Below the pieces are notes generated by a model. That model made no database searches. It saw only the letters and a program-made list of their open reading frames with translations, and had not been told where the DNA came from. DNA of 64,000 nucleotides from Corythucha ciliata (lineage: Eukaryota; Arthropoda; Insecta; Hemiptera; Tingidae), in contig CM075940.1 of assembly GCA_038030265.1 (NCBI GenBank), positions 11,160,001 to 11,224,000 on the forward strand, in the 5' to 3' direction. A program made the position numbers and the translations under genes. Shown in pieces: positions 24,201 to 33,430 of this stretch; the stretch's first letter is position 1, and each line of letters starts with the position of its first letter.

Positions 24201-27200
24201 GAATAGGGGATTGGGGAAGAGTGTGAGATGAGAGAGAGAGTAAAGGGGGGGGAAAGGGGTCGTCAAGCGCAGGCACTGCTACGATCATCACTCACCCTTC
24301 ACGCCAATCACACCAGTGCATCGTCCACTGCCGCAAATTAGTGCTTCTGCCCCCCCCCCCTATAGTAACGAACATTCTCAAACACAGCCAACCAACACGT
24401 CTCTGCTCACAACCTTTTTTTTTTATATAAAAAACACATTTCAAAAAAATCGATTCTGTCTGGTCCCATCATTGATGACGATCACTGATGCATTGCCAAA
24501 AAACAGCCTCAAAAATGCAAAAATACCAAATTTCCCCGGTTAAGTACCAATTTACTAGAAGCTTATTGCCAACATCAAAAGAAATGCCTGGAATTCAACC
24601 AAACATTCCTTTCTTTTCCTTTGGGTAATGGGAGGGGGGGTGTACAAAAAGGGCGTGAAAGGAATTCCATTTCATTCCATGAAATCAATTTTTATTACAT
24701 TACTTTATAACAAAGTGAAATCATTTTGTAAGAAAAACGTTTTAGATTTTTTCGGGCCCGGAAAAATCGATACTACCCAACAAAGACGCATACCCCTTTT
24801 CATCATCATAATCCTAATAGTGAGTAGGCTAAACCCTGAAAGGAGGATTAAAAAATCTAATTTTACGACCAAAAAAACTATTCGGGATGGACGTCGAGGA
24901 TTGGAACCCACTCCCACCCTTCAACCTCACCAAGTGAGCCCCACGTATACGAATCATATTACGAAGTATTTCCTAAATTAACGGATCAGTTGAAGTGGCT
25001 AATCTAAGAGAGGTAAGTTTGAATGAAAACGCCGCCAATTACTGAAGTGGATGCCCTTTACCACTTGACCCCTCCCTCCTAATTAAAGGGCTCATTCGGT
25101 TATAGCATTAATTACACTAGGATCTCCTCATTCTCTTTTCCACTCCCTTCATTCTCGCCAAGCCCTATCCACCTTAGCCCATAGAGAGGGGTGTACTGCC
25201 ATCGTTTCATTACTCCTTAAACTGTATCTACTGGAGGCAATAAGTCCACTGCAACTAGAACCCCCCCCCCCCACACACACAATACTCGACAAACTGCTGC
25301 ACAAATTGCCCCATTCTATCCTCCCCCTTCTTCACCACTCCATTCACGGATCCCTTTTTCCCTGTTTGTTGTTGTCACGGAGACTTAATGATCTAGCCCA
25401 GGGGTTCAAGTGGCTAGCGAACGTTAATCTGGCAATTTTCTCCGAAAGCGCTTCAAACGATAACAATCACCTCTGCCTCAATTTAATTCAATTAAACGTT
25501 ACACATCCAATCATAATCATGAATCACACTAAAAATTTAAAGAGGAGCAACATAAATAAGGATGATACGTACGATTAAATTGACGTTTGGCACAGAAGGA
25601 CCGTGACAAAGGAGAAGACGAACAATATCAACATTTCCAGTCCATGCAGCGAGATGCAACGGTGAACAACCTTTATCGTCGATTATGTTACACGATGCCT
25701 CGTGCGTGAGCAACAATTCAACAATTTCTCTGAAGCACAAAACGGAAAACATTTTGTGACCGCTAGGGAATACGACAAATGAAATGAACGCTTCAAAGAT
25801 TGACGTTGGAGTACGCGTGTAGGTTAATGGCATGAAAATTAAGCATATAGGATGACGGGAAACAAGAAGTTGGTTTCAGTTGCCACGTCGTGTTCACGAA
25901 ATATCATGTTTTTTTTTTTAGTATAAAGGTTCAAAAAACGAAATAAGGCTCGAAATACGGGGAAGCCTTGATGTTTTCTAAAAGGCTTCATTACGTAGTT
26001 GAAGTTATTAACAGATGCAAACAACGAATTTGACTTTTTGTTTCTCGTTTGCATTCGAACTAGCGATACGATAGGTTTAAAAAGTTATAAAATTATTTCG
26101 TTGCAGCATAATAAAAATAAATAAACAAAGGAGCAACAAGCAACAAACAGTAGTTATTAAGCAGGCTTCATTGAAAACACGTTATAAAATATCTGCCTCG
26201 TTCACAACCCTCCCCCCAATGAACTCAATGTTCGATATAAAGTTTTATCTTTGGACAAAACGTTTACTCACAATAGGCATTAATACACTCCCTCCCCCCA
26301 CTCTACAAATCCTTTACCTTTTGAAATTTCAAACATAAACTTCTTAAACAAATGTTGTTATTTGGGTACGAAAAACATAGAAATTTAATACAATATTTAA
26401 ATAAATTGCTCACTGGTGACTATTGAGAGCAGCGTGGTGAAGGGCAGAGTATCCGCATGCATCTTGCACGTTAGCACCAGGCCCTCTTCGCAAGCTGAAA
26501 ATATAAAATGGAAGAAATAAGGGATAAACATGAATTTAAATTAATTCGCTAAAATATTGTAAGATAAATAAAATTGAATAAATGAAGGTCACCTCAAGGA
26601 TAGCCAAAATTCCTAATCGTCACGTGTACCAAATGGAAGAAGGGGGGAGTGAGACTGTGATTGAATCGGGCCATCAATATTCAATATAAAAAATACGACT
26701 CTAACGAAATAAATGAATCATCGGAGCCTGTGCTCCATCCTGACACATTGCGGCCGCATATTTTTTTAAAAAATTAAAAGGAGTGACTCAAAAAAAAAGG
26801 GAGGAGTCGTAAAAAAGAAGTTGAGAAGACGAAAAAGAGCAGTTCCCGGACAAATGAATCACAGATTTACGCAACGAGGTAGTTGGCCTCTGCTTCACTC
26901 TCACCCGACCTGCTCGAATAGGCAAGGTTGTTAAGAGAAGGTGAAGCTAAACTTCAAATTACCCGACTTGTGGGTCTCATTGAGGGTGCTCCTGCATTGG
27001 ATACTTCTCTTGTCACTCGCTCTTACTCTCTATCAAGTATTGGGTGGGTGGGTGGTGGGTAAAGTCTCAGCCTTTGACGAGGAGCAGCAAGGACTCCTCA
27101 TTGAAAAGAAATGAACAAACACAAACTTCACTATAATTATGAACGATCCATTCAGAAGGGGGAAAAAATCCATCAGAAATAAATCCAGTCATTCAACCTC

Positions 27201-30200
27201 AATCCCAACTCACAATGAAGGTTATCGCGGGCAGTTCCGTTCACTATCACTTACAACTGATCTCTAGTGAATCACTCCCCCCCCCCCCAATGACTAGGTC
27301 ACTAGCACGAGGAAAGTCTCAGCAAAACCACCTAACTGAGGTGGTTGCCAACCATTGATGGATGTTTTGACACGTTTTCCAGCGGCAAATTGAGTAGTGT
27401 CCAAGGGACTCATTAATCACGTCCAGCTCAAATCAAAACACTTTTAAAACATGCATCCTAAAAATCGGGCGATTTTTGGCAAAAATGATCAACACCCAAA
27501 AATAGCCAATACCGCGTATTTTAAGGTTTCTCGACACGGGTAATCCGAAAGTCGAGACCGATTTCGAGCCATTGTAAAGGGATTATTAACTATGATGCCA
27601 CTGTTTATGGCCAGTTATTGCACACGTCTGCATCAGGGGCCGCACGATTTTGCCACACAATCGACAGGCCTGAATTACAGGCAAAGCTCTAAACCAAGTT
27701 GAAGCTTCAACCACAAAAAAAATGGTCCAACCCCAGCAAAGCTCTAAGCCACAGAAAAGCCCTGATTGGAAAGATCCGGTAAAGCTCCGACCATAAAGAC
27801 GGCCCATCCACAGGAAAGCTCCAACCACTAAAAAAATCTAACCACAGCATCGCACTAATCATACCTGCTAGTAAGTACTAACTGTTTGGCATAAGTACTG
27901 GGTACCAGAGGCGTAGAGTTAGGGGGGGGGGGCGAGATGGGCAAAGGTACCTTTTCGCCCCCTCAATATTTTCACCTGATTTTAAATATCGTCCAACAAA
28001 GAGTGATGTACTAAGGTGTAGCGATGAGTAATGGTATTTACTTAATTTAAACGGCGAATGAGCGCTTTTTCTGAATCTTATCCGCGAAGAAGCGATTTTT
28101 CTCAATTTAAGCAAGCCTTTCTTAATATTTCAGCCGCGAATTAGCACTTTTTGTCAATTTCATCCGTGAATTGGTGGCGACTTCTCTCAAATTTTTCTTC
28201 ATTCTAATGTCGCAAAATTGGCACTAAAAGCCGATGAATTGGCATGTTTTCAATTTTAGCCGCCAGCCAGTGTTTTTCTTCATTTAAACAGTGAATTTGT
28301 GCATATTCCCGATTAGCGATTTTTGCCTTTTTTTTAAAGCCGCAATTTTGCGCCTTTTCCTCTATTTTAGGCGCAAAATTTGCTTAAGAAGCCGCAAATT
28401 GGCATTTTACTCAATTTAATAGCAGCGAATGAGCGCCTTTCCCATACTTTACCCGTAATTTAGCCGTTTTTCTCAATTTCATTGGTGCATTCAGTGTATT
28501 TTCCCAGTATTAGAAGCGAAATACAGCGTTTTAATCCCGTGAATTGGAGACTTTTCCTAATTGTAGCCTTGAATTATGATTTTTTTCAGTTTTATCTGTG
28601 AAATAACGCTTTTCCTCAAAAGCCGCAAAGTGCCGTTTCTGTCCTGTGAATTAGCACCTTTTCTTTATATTATCTGCAAATTAGCGGTTTTTTTCTTCTC
28701 AATTTTAGCTGCACTGTCGCGTTTTTACCCCTCAAATTATCGACTTTTTAAGTGTTACAATTCTAGCCGAGAATAGCGACTTTTCTCTTCTCTATTTTCT
28801 TCTGTGAATTGGCTTTGCATTTCTTCAATTTCAGGAGTGAATTAGTGTTTTTCTAAATTTGAGTTTTGAATTAGTACATTTTCGCGATTTTAGCCGTGAT
28901 TTAGCCCTTTTTATCATGTGAATTAGGGACTTGTCTTATTTTTAGCCGTGAATTAGCATTTTTCCTCAGTTTTATAAGTGATATAAAGTTTAATTTCATC
29001 CATGAATTGGCGATTTATCCTGCGAAATAGTGATGTAGGTACCTCAAGTTTATGTCGTGGTTTAGCGTATTTCATAATAATTTTAGGTGCGTGAATTTTA
29101 CCCGTAATGTAGCGTTTTTATTCCCCAAATTAGCCATTTGTCTCCATTTTCGCCACGAATTTGCGGTTTTTTTCTCAATTCCACCCGTCAAATGGCTTCT
29201 ATGCATCACGAATCAGTTATTCTTCCTCAATTTTGTACTGAAAGTTGCATCAAGAAACCGATAATTATCACTTTTGTTTACTTTGAATCACAAATGTGTC
29301 ACTTTCTCCAAGCATTTTGCCACGCCTTGGCCCCAAGAACAACACATGAGTGCGCCTTCTCAGAGTAGATATTTCGTGGGCAGAATGAAATTATCATTGG
29401 CTGAGTACCGGCGACATTAAATTCTCGAAATCACTGAAAATCGTCGAATGGAGCCAAATCACCGTCTAATCGGGTGATGACAACCAGCCTAATAGTCGCC
29501 CCTTATTCTCAGTTCGATTCCCCAGTGCTCAGTTATATTATTTTGTTGTTCTTTAACTAGGAACTGCGAAATTTCAATACTTAACCCCCCCCCCCCAACG
29601 AAAACCTAAACTCTACGCCTCTGCTGGGTAGGTAACGGTTCAACACTACCCGCCACAACCTTTTGCACGTTGCCCATCCACCACTCGAGCGAACTCTGGA
29701 TACGCGCGCCTGCCCCCTCCCGACGAATAAGGTCTGTTTCCGAGGAATTACCTATTATGATCCGACTTTAAATTTAAGAAATTTCGATCTGACTCTGGGA
29801 CAAAATGCGTCCCGGGACGGTTGCCGTTCCTAGATATGTTCACTGCCGTGGGCAAATGGGCACGAAATGTACGAATTTGCCGTCTAAATGAGTTTGAAAA
29901 GTCCGGTTTTAAGGCAGAACGAAAGAGACCGTCGAACGGGTGGGTGTTGACGGTCTGTCGGATAGAAAAGCTTGCGTTAGTTCAATTTTTTTCTTCGTTT
30001 AACCATCAAATATGAGGAAGTCTAGGATAAAGAAGCTGTCCACTCACTTTTCCCTGACTCAAAATGAGAAAAACCAAGAAATTCTTTGACTGTTCCCGGA
30101 TTTCCCCGGTCACATGAGGGCGAGGTCCACGTTTAAATTGACGGGCTATAGAACTATGATTTGAATAGTGGCACAATCCGACATCTAGAAATAAGAAATC

Positions 30201-31093
30201 ACAGCGGAACGAAAACGTGCCTCATGTTTCATGGAGTTGATGATACCAGGCTGTGATGCTCATCAGGGACTTTAATTTGCCTGGCACACTGAGCAATCCT
30301 CACGTTTGAGATTAAAAAAATTGGGTCACGCTCAGGTAAAGAAGAAGCAATCAAGTTATAAACCCACAGGGAGACTAAACTCGGGTTATTAGGTTTTCAA
30401 AGAAATCTCGAGGCTATAAAAACAATATTTTCATCGTAACACAATTACGCTTTTGGATAATTGAAACGTGTCTCATGGTCTTGCAGTCTATGAAATTTTA
30501 TTGTCTGCAAAACTATTATGACACAAGAGGGAAGGGAACTTTTGCTTGGACACCACTCCTCCAGTCGGAAAGTATGAGATCCGACCCTGGGAAACAGGAA
30601 ATCAAAGTTTGATCGTTATATAATTGAAAATATCAAACGAATGTCAGCAATGATGGGTGTTCACCTTGATTCAACAGTTTAAATTAAATGCAATGACGTT
30701 TGGTACATGCCCAACGGTGACGGACACTGCTTCGTTAAGAAATATGAGACAGGGATTATTCTGTATGTATAGATTAGTTAAATAAATAAGAGAAATTGGG
30801 AAGTGACTGAGCATCGTTATCAATACGCCCTTTGATAAGGGATACTTACATGCTAAGTGTGTTATCTAAATTATGGGTCATAGCCCTTCCAGCCTTGATA
30901 TTCATTTCCACAAAAAACGGGAAGACAATTCTTTAGGTGCGATTTAAAATTAATAATAAACTGAATTTAATGGTAAATGATACACTTACCTTGCGAGGGG
31001 GCCACTCCTCTTGGCTCTCTGCCCCAGGATTTTCTCCACAACTTGAATATTCCCATTTCGTGCGGCTTCAAGAAGTTCCTGATCCTTTCCCAT
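7751..31093 (-). CDS. ANKS1: ANKS1/Odin-like adaptor: ankyrin repeats, two SAM domains, PTB domain (20 exons)
   Basis: Cytoplasmic adaptor. In animals this family binds Eph and other receptor tyrosine kinases through the PTB domain and tunes receptor turnover; vertebrate ANKS1B isoforms are also postsynaptic. Twenty exons join with matching phases into one 4110 nt frame (~1369 residues), a length typical of the family. The start is set by [15 protein letters not shown], the family N-terminus. Ankyrin repeats cover about residues 1-280, a Ser/Pro-rich linker 280-920, SAM1 about 940-1000 ([14 protein letters not shown]), SAM2 about 1022-1080 ([28 protein letters not shown]), PTB about 1160-1305 ([35 protein letters not shown]). 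Exons 12-13 supply an F-A-G..G-P stretch resembling the FAGLLHG motif of the vertebrate proteins. The 93 nt exon 13 is phase-symmetric, so it could be a cassette exon. The domain assignment is firm; exon 11 and exact borders in the middle are less so. Confidence 0.93.
8158..8295 (-). CDS. ANKS1: ANKS1 exon 19 (PTB core)
   Basis: 138 nt, phase 0. It encodes [20 protein letters not shown] and [20 protein letters not shown], matching the AEHEIRNISCAAQDPEDL and YITKD..HYCHVF motifs of the family. Confidence 0.96.
8358..8516 (-). CDS. ANKS1: ANKS1 exon 18 (PTB core)
   Basis: 159 nt, phase 0. It encodes [20 protein letters not shown] and [19 protein letters not shown]. The YLGS..V-KEL-GTEST segment is the diagnostic first strand and helix of the ANKS1 PTB domain. 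Confidence 0.96.
8839..9093 (-). CDS. ANKS1: ANKS1 exon 17 (start of PTB region)
   Basis: 255 nt, phase 0. It encodes a Gly/Ser stretch, [20 protein letters not shown] (possible SH3 ligand), and [20 protein letters not shown], which matches the VQYWQHHPEKLI start of the PTB domain in relatives. Confidence 0.9.
9168..9557 (-). CDS. ANKS1: ANKS1 exon 16 (end of SAM1, whole SAM2)
   Basis: 390 nt, phase 0 both ends. It encodes [20 protein letters not shown] (end of SAM1), then [20 protein letters not shown] and [20 protein letters not shown] (SAM2). The acceptor is TTCACCCAG and the donor GTATGA. Confidence 0.95.
9628..9764 (-). CDS. ANKS1: ANKS1 exon 15 (SAM1, first half)
   Basis: 137 nt. It encodes [20 protein letters not shown] and then FGYDNVDFL, the first helices of SAM1. 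The donor GTTAGT splits the domain at DFL, the same relative place as the L-G-S turn in relatives. Confidence 0.95.
9819..10121 (-). CDS. ANKS1: ANKS1 exon 14 (linker before SAM1)
   Basis: 303 nt, phase 1 to 1. It encodes [20 protein letters not shown], a Ser-rich patch, and [20 protein letters not shown]. This last stretch matches the SEWEEIDKIMSSI segment that precedes SAM1 in vertebrate ANKS1. Confidence 0.93.
10575..10667 (-). CDS. ANKS1: ANKS1 exon 13 (probable cassette exon)
   Basis: 93 nt, phase 1 to 1, so including or skipping it keeps the frame. It encodes [20 protein letters not shown] and then FGPVVLRD. The acceptor is TTCAAG and the donor GTGAGC. A second AAG acceptor 12 bases in would also keep the frame. 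Confidence 0.7.
10760..10830 (+). repeat. tRNA-like (SINE-type) fragment
   Basis: It contains a good RNA polymerase III B box (GGGTTCGAACCCC) preceded by an A-box-like GCGTAACTGGTGG, and is followed by a T run. The other arms do not fold as a tRNA, so it is probably the head of a tRNA-derived SINE rather than a gene. Confidence 0.35.
11095..11165 (+). repeat. Dispersed repeat copy with ACTTCCAT...ATGGAAGT hairpin
   Basis: ACTTCCATGTTCCCGACGGG and following bases fold back on themselves with a two-base bulge, then run into TTCGTGAAAAAAATCGAG. The same arrangement is found at 33295-33360, so this is a repeat family with a small hairpin. Confidence 0.6.
11692..11758 (-). CDS. Possible alternative first exon of ANKS1
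   Basis: An ATG opens [20 protein letters not shown], ending DM at a GTAATG donor in phase 1. That is the phase needed to splice into exon 13 or exon 14. Vertebrate ANKS1B makes short isoforms from internal promoters, so an alternative start is plausible but unproven. No good upstream acceptor in the right phase was found for using it as an internal exon. Confidence 0.28.
13547..16262. mobile_element. hAT-like non-autonomous element carrying the 17 bp minisatellite
   Basis: The left end CAGTGATTCTCAACCT and the right end, read in reverse as CAGTGGTTCTCAACCT, match at 15 of 16 bases. Both run into G-rich subterminal sequence (GGGGGCGC). Flanks CTTTATAG and CTTTAGTG match 6 of 8 if two extra bases are counted as terminal. 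No transposase is recognised. The insert lies in the ANKS1 intron between exons 12 and 13. Confidence 0.65.
13840..15730 (+). repeat. 17 bp minisatellite array
   Basis: About 1.9 kb of the 17 bp unit TTTGCTGTGGTTGGACC and variants (TTTGCAGTGGTTGGCCC, TTAGCTGTGGTTAGACC). Higher-order blocks repeat; for example a ~230 bp block ending in GATCTTTTACTGTGGTTTGG appears several times. It has no stop codons over long stretches in all three frames, so it yields spurious W/L/G-rich ORFs. Confidence 0.92.
17186..17322 (-). CDS. ANKS1: ANKS1 exon 12 (linker, acidic)
   Basis: 137 nt, acceptor TATTGCAG, donor GTAGGT. It encodes [20 protein letters not shown] and then [15 protein letters not shown]. The FAG end, joined to the next exon, resembles the FAGLLHGSSP motif of vertebrate ANKS1 proteins. 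Confidence 0.78.
18230..18345 (-). CDS. ANKS1: ANKS1 exon 11 (probable; contains a frame-shifted duplicate of exon 9 DNA)
   Basis: 116 nt, phase 0 to 2. It encodes [19 protein letters not shown] and then [18 protein letters not shown]. Its phases fit exon 10 and exon 12. The acceptor has a weak pyrimidine tract, so it is less certain than its neighbours. If it is skipped, exon 12 can be entered at a nearby phase-0 acceptor (TGTGACAG). Confidence 0.55.
18568..18738 (-). CDS. ANKS1: ANKS1 exon 10 (linker)
   Basis: 171 nt, phase 0 both ends, acceptor TCTCAG, donor GTAAGC. It encodes [20 protein letters not shown] and then [17 protein letters not shown], acidic then Pro-rich. I see no known domain. 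It is assigned to this gene by frame, phase and position. Confidence 0.8.
19421..19447. repeat. (AG)n microsatellite
   Basis: About 27 bp of AG repeats lie in the intron some 44 bp past the exon 9 donor. Shorter (GA)n and (CT)n tracts occur at 21191-21218 and 58857-58880. Confidence 0.9.
19491..20162 (-). CDS. ANKS1: ANKS1 exon 9 (long linker exon)
   Basis: 672 nt, phase 0 both ends. It encodes [10 protein letters not shown] (a possible SH3-binding stretch), [12 protein letters not shown] (resembling the PYELLLTAE region of vertebrate ANKS1A), [16 protein letters not shown], and a Pro-rich tail. The donor is GTAACT. A 39 bp piece of this exon (19931-19969) is nearly repeated at 18287-18325. 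Confidence 0.9.
20237..20483 (-). CDS. ANKS1: ANKS1 exon 8 (linker, Ser-rich)
   Basis: 247 nt ending in phase 0. It encodes [20 protein letters not shown] and [15 protein letters not shown], a Ser-rich disordered stretch. I chose the GTAGGT donor over a weaker GTTTCT six bases earlier; both keep the frame. Confidence 0.85.
20697..20874 (-). CDS. ANKS1: ANKS1 exon 7 (linker)
   Basis: 178 nt, phase 1 to 2. It encodes [19 protein letters not shown] and a Ser/Thr/His-rich stretch. The PYENV could be a tyrosine docking motif; that is inference. Acceptor and donor (GTAAGC) are both in frame with their neighbours. Confidence 0.85.
20958..21184 (-). CDS. ANKS1: ANKS1 exon 6 (last ankyrin repeats)
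   Basis: 227 nt. It encodes [20 protein letters not shown] and then [12 protein letters not shown], closing the ankyrin domain. On the coding strand a (CT)n microsatellite is the polypyrimidine tract of its acceptor. The donor is GTAAAT. Confidence 0.94.
21567..21698 (-). CDS. ANKS1: ANKS1 exon 5 (ankyrin repeat)
   Basis: 132 nt. It encodes [19 protein letters not shown], a short insertion rich in S and G, then [12 protein letters not shown]. The insertion before HTPLHLA is several residues longer than I expect in vertebrate relatives. The donor is GTAAGT. Confidence 0.93.
21765..21910 (-). CDS. ANKS1: ANKS1 exon 4 (ankyrin repeats)
   Basis: 146 nt, phase 0 to 2. It encodes [20 protein letters not shown] and then [11 protein letters not shown], matching the TALHCAAQYGH motif of the family. 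Intron 3, upstream, is about 3.7 kb and holds the 17 bp repeats and the inverted repeat at 22923-23236. Confidence 0.94.
22370..22930. repeat. Diverged 17 bp repeat family, both orientations
   Basis: Forward units (GCTTTGCTGTGGTTTGGAG and variants) run over 22370-22760, and reverse-complement units (CCACAGCAAAAACA, CCAACTACA) over 22850-22930. More reverse units occur at 23285-23370. The element around 22370 begins beside GGCTACGCCCGTGG, an end-like sequence seen in hAT-type elements. Confidence 0.6.
22923..23236. repeat. Foldback element: 118 bp inverted repeat with hammerhead-like cores
   Basis: Arms 22923-23040 and 23121-23236 are near-perfect reverse complements around an 80 bp spacer. 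Each arm contains CTGATGA, a stem-capable GACGCAGGGGCGTT, and GAAA: on the plus strand at 23147-23172 and on the minus strand at 23014-22989. This matches the conserved core of hammerhead ribozymes and of repeats tied to Penelope-like elements. Stem I and the cleavage site are not obvious. Confidence 0.6.
25573..25729 (-). CDS. ANKS1: ANKS1 exon 3 (ankyrin repeats)
   Basis: 157 nt ending in phase 0 at GTACGT. It encodes [20 protein letters not shown] followed by LLLCHGP, the family's second or third ankyrin repeat with the conserved HGPS turn. Confidence 0.94.
26414..26494 (-). CDS. ANKS1: ANKS1 exon 2 (ankyrin repeat)
   Basis: 81 nt, acceptor TTTTCAG, donor GTGAGC. It encodes [20 protein letters not shown], an ankyrin repeat with the G-x-SALHHAA helix. 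Intron 1, upstream, is about 4.5 kb and carries a hAT-like insertion. Confidence 0.92.
27585..27860 (-). repeat. Diverged 17 bp repeat, reverse orientation
   Basis: Units such as AACCCCAGCAAAGCTCTAAGC and AACCACTAAAAAAATCTAACC are reverse complements of the family seen at 13840-15730. It sits just left of the hAT-like element at 27906. Confidence 0.65.
27906..29623. mobile_element. hAT-like non-autonomous element carrying the 30 bp minisatellite
   Basis: The left end CAGAGGCGTAGAGTTAGGGG and right end (reverse: CAGAGGCGTAGAGTTTAGG) form terminal inverted repeats of about 15 bp followed by poly-G. Flanks CTGGGTAC (27898-27905) and CTGGGTAG (29624-29631) are an 8 bp target duplication with one change. 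The interior 28060-29210 is the 30 bp minisatellite. No transposase is seen. It lies in ANKS1 intron 1. Confidence 0.82.
29632..30989. other. ANKS1 intron 1, right part: nothing recognised
   Basis: Ordinary-looking AT-rich intron sequence without recognised repeats, domains or exon-like ORFs. Confidence 0.5.
30990..31093 (-). CDS. ANKS1: ANKS1 exon 1 (start codon, first ankyrin helix)
   Basis: It starts at the ATG at 31093-31091 and encodes [20 protein letters not shown] and on to GPLA. It ends in phase 2 at a GTAAGT donor. The first twelve residues match the ANKS1 N-terminus, which fixes the start. Any 5' UTR exon upstream is not recognised. Confidence 0.92.
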
Positions 31094-32250
31094 CGTCACC
31101 CGAGGAACGGGACTGTCTCCGCCTTTGAACTACAATCAATTAACTTCTTTGTAACTCTCACATTTTTAAAAATTTTGATTCGAAACCACACACACAGGGA
31201 CCCGTCTTCATTGATCCAACAACAACATCGAGGGTCCGGGGGCGCTGACAGAGATAAAAAAGGTGGTGGGTGATTGTTTAGTGGAAGGGTAGGAGGGGGA
31301 ATTGAACCCATAGAGGGAGGCTTGACTGTTGCTTTGGAGAGCGTCTGTGGCGAGCTACTAAAAGAGGCTAACAGTCGAAATGAGTATAAAACAATAATAA
31401 TACTGCATCTGAGTTTTGGTGGAAGGGTAGGGCGCTCCATTAAATTGTCCTCTTCCTTATTTACCCCCTCCTTCAATTACTATTAACGTTTTTCATGTTG
31501 ATGTGACAATATCGGCTATTTTTTTTTTCTGTTTATGCAATGTCATCAAAAGTAGGGGGCCACATTAATTATTTCGAGCTGACAAATTAATTTGTATGCT
31601 GTTGTACTCATGACCTTGACTGTTTTTCGTTTCTAGACTCGAATAACATTATTGAGACGGACTCTCTGAGTTTCCATCGCTTAAATCTAAAAGGTCAAAC
31701 GAAATTAAATGCGGGCTTGACAAGTTGACACGGGAACCCTGGCCACGACTAGGAAAAAATTTCAGCAAAAAATACAATTTTGGTTGTTTTTTCTGGGAAC
31801 CCGTTCCAAATATTTATAGTGGGGCACCTTTATTTTTCGAAAGAATGGCAAAGACAATTTCCAAGGCACGGACAATTTTGTCTAAGGAACTAACTATCCA
31901 AGCAGAACACAGGGAATCTAGCCCCTGAAAACTGAATATTTTGACTATAAAACGCGTGTATTTCATCCCAGAATCCGCGAATTTGACTGACGATTCAACT
32001 CGTAAAAAGTGAATCATTGACTAAGTTTTAGTGTAGCCATGCTGCAACGTATTTGAGATGTATCTGTGCTGATTGGAAATCCTCATATCACTCGGGAAAA
32101 CTAATTATTTGGCCCTTTAAAATAATTACGTGCCCTCGTGAACTTATTATTTGCCCCAGAAACTGGTTATTTGACCACAAAAACTGATTGTTTTGCCTCA
32201 AGGATTGACATTTTCTATATCCACATAAAGGCTAACTTTTGTTTATGAAT
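31094..32250. other. 5' flank of ANKS1: no gene or clear promoter motif
   Basis: It would hold the 5' UTR and promoter of ANKS1 on the minus strand. I cannot point to a TATA box or initiator with confidence. ORFs here show no domain. Confidence 0.4.
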
Positions 32251-33294
32251 CATGGACGTAGCCAGAGAGGGCTGCCCAAGCAACATTATGCTTCTATACT
32301 GTTTCGCGAAAGCCGCAGGGAAGTCAATGATAGAAGTTAGTGGCTCCTTTTAAGCATTCTATAGTTTTCTGTAGAGGTAAACAGGAGAACGTTACCGAAG
32401 CTTAGCAATTTCCTTTCAGCTTCGATAAAAGCTCGGTGCAGTCGAATGCAAGCTCCATGGACACTTGCAGCTTCCGGAAGACCTAATAAGAACAGTATGG
32501 AAACTCAGAGAATACTGTACGGAAATTCTAACTTAAGTAGAGCGTCTGTTAATAGGGTTATAGACAGTGGCGGATCTAGAATTTTATCTTGGGAGGGGTT
32601 CTACCATGACTCTCTCTCTTTTTTCCTGAGTGTCAGCCGCAAACATGCCTCTATACGAACCAATAATGAGCCACTTGCACATTTTTTGGAAACATTTTTT
32701 CCTTAAAGGTAATAAAAATAGAAAAGGGTTGGCGCATTTTTTTTTCAATATCAACGAAAATTTAAATTGATATGCATTTTCAAAGTAGGGAATTTTATGG
32801 GCCAGCTAAAAACACCCCGCGCCATGTTGATTTCATATCCGAGTGTGATGACGTCACTTAGTTCGAACCATTTTCGACAAATGACATTAACACAGTGAAT
32901 ATTGCTTCATTATTCAATTTTATTGCGATTTTTCGAGAAAGAAAATAATAAAAATTTGAATAAATATTAAAATATTAAAAAATATTCTAAATTATAATAA
33001 ATATTCGAATACACATTTTAACGAGCCTCACTTGCTCTCGCGTAACACGAGGCTGCCTGTTTTAGCGGCGAAAGATTCCCAAAAATATAATGAACAATGA
33101 AATAAAAAATAACTCCACATCTTTGAGTTTCCAGCAGATCGTTTACGATATCTTTCCTTTTCAACTTCTCCAGAACAGATGAAGTTCTTGTCTTCTTGTT
33201 GCCTAAAAAGTAAGGAAATAATTTTTACGCTCTGTTCTTCGCAAACGCTTCCAAATTTACAAGAGTAAGAGTATAGGTGTGTTCCACTGTTTTG

Positions 33295-33430
33295 TACTTC
33301 CATGTTTCCTACAGGAATGGAAGTACGGTGATCGTGAAAAAAATCGAGACCAAGCTGACTTATATTCATGTACAACCTCAGAAAAGTCGAAAAAGTGGTT
33401 TTCGGCATGCCGTCGGTCTGTCGGTCTTTA
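33295..33430 (+). repeat. Dispersed repeat copy (hairpin plus CGTGAAAAAAATCGAG)
   Basis: ACTTCCATGTTTCCTACAGG with ATGGAAGT, then ATCGTGAAAAAAATCGAG, AACCTCAGAAAAGTCG, and GGCATGCCGTCGGTCTGTCG. Parts match 1796-1920, 2490-2512 and 11095-11165, which makes this the most complete copy in the window. Confidence 0.65.
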
